In this document: positions 52,580 to 54,334 of the stretch, piece by piece
Numbering within the stretch: the stretch's first letter is position 1
Layout of the letters: every line of letters begins with the position of its first letter
NCBI GenBank assembly: GCA_009774765.1
Contig: VSOK01000013.1
Location: 1 to 54,334 of the forward strand
Direction of reading: 5' to 3'
DNA: 54,334 nt
From: Bacteroidales bacterium
GTDB taxonomy: Bacteria > Bacteroidota > Bacteroidia > Bacteroidales > UBA932
Program-made: the position numbers and the translations under genes
Notes under the pieces: model-generated
Databases searched by the model: none
The model's input: the letters and a program-made list of their open reading frames with translations, nothing else
What the model was told of the DNA's origin: nothing

Positions 52580-54280
52580 CTATTTTTTCTTTTCCATAGC
52601 CCTGGCCGTTGCGACCGAGACTGATTTACCGTCAATATAAGCAACTATATACGCACTTTTGAACCCTGCCCTTCTCACTTTGTTGAGGTTTGAAAGCACA
52701 TCATTGTAAGTCCTGAACACACCTACGCTATAAGTGTATTTCCCGGATGAAGAATCGCTTACGAAAACAGGACTGAGGCCTCTGAGCTGGGCGACGGAAG
52801 CCGGTCTTGCGACACTGAAAATCTGAATCTGATAGACCACCCCGGCAGGAATCGTATTATCCTTTGCGAAACGCCCTTCTGGAAGAATCATAAACGAATA
52901 ATCAAATTCATCCGCAGGCTCTTCAAACGCCATATCCAACGTGTCACCGATATTCATCCGTACAAATGAATATTCAACATCTTCATCATACGCAGCTTCG
53001 GAAGCGGCATACACTTTTTCAGGATCGATGACCACTCCGCTGAAAAGGAACTCCATCTCAATCTGCTGAAGCAACGCCGTAGCCCTGTCCAGAGAATCCT
53101 GCATCACTGGTATGGCCTCCTCCCGGCGCAATATCTCAGCCGTAAGGACAGCCCTCTCCTCAACGTCATCGCTCATAGCAAAACGCACTCTCTCCTTGTC
53201 CAGAGACTGCCCATAGATATACAGCGAATCTTTCAACGACCTCACCTCCTCCATTTTTGCCATATACCTCCTGGTATCGACATTCTCCGGAATTCCGTCA
53301 TCTTCCGCAGGAGCGACACTGTCTTTTGCGGCAGGCTCAAGAGACATAATCCTACGCAGCTCCGCCATATCCTCAACCGCACCGCTTATAGGCATGTTGT
53401 CATACTCCAGCACATAGACATTCACACTGTCCGCTGTACAGTCCCTGTTGGAGGCGAACACAGTATATCTGCCATCGTCGGTATTCACAAAAAGAAAATC
53501 ATCATACGGGGAAGAATAAGGGAACCCGAGATTTACAGGAACGCCCCAATCTCCTGACTCTTCGTCCCAGGACGACACATAAATATCATATCCGCCCATT
53601 CCGTAAAGTCCCGACGACGAGAAATACAACGATTTGCCGTCAGGGGAAAGCATAGGGTATATTTCGTCTCCTGAAGAAGTGAGATGTTCATTGAGCAATG
53701 AAGGAGCGGTCCAAAGGGAATCGTTGAACACGGTGCACATAAGATTTCTTGAGCCTCCTTCATCACGAGCGGAAAAATAGATCTCCCTGTCACCTTTTCC
53801 GGCATAAACCGCCCTGGAGAACGGATGCCCAGAACTGCCGTCAAGAACATCCGGGACCGGATGCCAGGATTTGTCCTCCAAAGGATAATACAGAAAAAAA
53901 TCATTGAGCGACACTTTTTTACGTGCGACCACCGAGGGCCTGTACACGAAATCGAGCATATTCGCCCCGTTTTCACACAACAGCCTGCTGTCTTCAATCC
54001 CGATCCTCTCCAAAGAATCCACAGGGAGTTCCAAAGCTTCCCGGCATACCGCAAGCGCATTGGCGAAATCATATTCCTTACGCAAAGAATCGGCAACCCG
54101 CATAAGACTGTCCGCACGTTCAGAAACCCGTGCAGACAAGGCAAGGCTGTCCACGGACACGACATCCGAAGAATCCACGATTGTCTCCTGCCCGTGAAGG
54201 GCAGCAGGCGAAACAAGTAAAACCGTTATGTATAAGGATATTGACGAAATTTTCCCGATCATCATTCTGCCTGAATTCAT
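52580..54280 (-). CDS. PD40 beta-propeller protein with C-terminal SPOR-like domain
   Basis: A 566-residue exported protein; signal peptide ends near AALHGQ, and an ATG six codons in is also possible. The N-terminal ~110 residues are helical. WD40-like/TolB-type PD40 repeats follow (REIYFSARDEGGSRNLMCTV, IYPMLSPDGKSLYFSSSGLY, YDDFLFVNTDDGRYTVFASN). A coiled coil lies at about 330-400. The last ~80 residues (VYQIQIFSVARPASVAQLRG, YSVGVFRTYNDVLSNLNKVR) match the SPOR fold that binds denuded peptidoglycan. It precedes nfeD by six bases and is the first gene of the floA operon. Function is unknown. Confidence 0.85.
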   Translation of the reverse strand: MNSGRMMIGKISSISLYITVLLVSPAALHGQETIVDSSDVVSVDSLALSARVSERADSLMRVADSLRKEYDFANALAVCREALELPVDSLERIGIEDSRLLCENGANMLDFVYRPSVVARKKVSLNDFFLYYPLEDKSWHPVPDVLDGSSGHPFSRAVYAGKGDREIYFSARDEGGSRNLMCTVFNDSLWTAPSLLNEHLTSSGDEIYPMLSPDGKSLYFSSSGLYGMGGYDIYVSSWDEESGDWGVPVNLGFPYSSPYDDFLFVNTDDGRYTVFASNRDCTADSVNVYVLEYDNMPISGAVEDMAELRRIMSLEPAAKDSVAPAEDDGIPENVDTRRYMAKMEEVRSLKDSLYIYGQSLDKERVRFAMSDDVEERAVLTAEILRREEAIPVMQDSLDRATALLQQIEMEFLFSGVVIDPEKVYAASEAAYDEDVEYSFVRMNIGDTLDMAFEEPADEFDYSFMILPEGRFAKDNTIPAGVVYQIQIFSVARPASVAQLRGLSPVFVSDSSSGKYTYSVGVFRTYNDVLSNLNKVRRAGFKSAYIVAYIDGKSVSVATARAMEKKK

Positions 54281-54290
54281 TTCAACAGCA

Positions 54291-54298
54291 CAAAAATA
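54291..54298 (-). promoter_or_regulatory. -7 box (TATTTTTG) for the PD40-nfeD-floA operon
   Basis: An exact TAnnTTTG match on the minus strand, ten bases before the ATG at 54280. A 5' UTR of only a few bases follows, or translation starts at the inner ATG at 54262. Confidence 0.55.
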
Positions 54299-54334
54299 AC
54301 AAATACTTTACATAAATTTCATCTATAACAAAAA

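Noticed and set aside
1..54334. CRISPR array, prophage, integrase or intact insertion sequence
   Set aside because: No regular spaced repeats, transposase motifs or phage genes were seen in any part of the window.

Overview
This window looks like chromosomal DNA of a Bacteroidales bacterium, probably a gut-type member. The evidence is Bacteroidetes-type promoters (TTTG, about 19 bases, TAnnTTTG), the near absence of Shine-Dalgarno sites, many lipoproteins with a Bacteroidetes-style lipobox, a C10 (streptopain) peptidase, a BACON-like domain, a GH29 fucosidase, and gene orders typical of the order (mreBCD-mrdA-rodA; sigma-54 regulator-lptE-TPR-secG; prmC-ddl-PBP1A). I cannot fix the genus; an uncultured lineage related to Cryptobacteroides is only a guess.

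Layout. 1-7725 is an accessory transport region: a TonB-dependent receptor cut by the window edge, an AraC-type regulator, and a divergent four-gene export operon (TolC-like, HlyD-like, two ABC-2 permeases, no ATPase). A GH29 alpha-L-fucosidase lipoprotein runs head-on into that operon (7706-9517), followed by sodB and pgk. 11938-12067 is the best regulatory find: a promoter, a SAM-II-like riboswitch and an intrinsic terminator in front of metK. 13530-15292 holds a secreted C10 cysteine peptidase with a small BACON-like lipoprotein behind it. 15399-20281 is mostly housekeeping (smpB, miaA, hemW, a DUF3109 protein) with two unknown membrane proteins. 20317-22983 encodes an M16 peptidase homologue that has lost its zinc site. 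23081-27170 holds a TPR protein, a U32 peptidase-like RNA-modification protein and an unknown lipoprotein.

27288-41898 is cell-envelope and core biology: prmC, ddl, PBP1A, topA, an Lrp/AsnC regulator, ispD, the rod-shape cluster mreB-mreC-mreD-mrdA-rodA, and fabG. 42008-47035 reads leftward as sigma-54-type activator, lptE, a TPR-like protein, secG and a ClpB without its N-terminal domain. 47198-50253 holds an abundant-type OmpA-like/TPR lipoprotein and a sugar-isomerase-like protein. 50254-50828 is a gene-free stretch with hairpins, three copies of an 11-mer and a palindrome, just past the 3' end of a tRNA-Ser(GCU). The window ends with a leftward operon of a beta-propeller/SPOR protein, NfeD and the flotillin FloA.

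How it fits together: most genes serve the envelope (peptidoglycan synthesis and rod elongation, LPS assembly, protein export, membrane organisation, lipoproteins). The window contains no CRISPR array, phage, integrase or intact insertion sequence that I can see. The points most worth a second look are the metK riboswitch, the N-domain-less ClpB, the inactive M16 homologue, the C10 peptidase/BACON pair, the SPOR-NfeD-FloA operon and the structured intergenic region beside tRNA-Ser.
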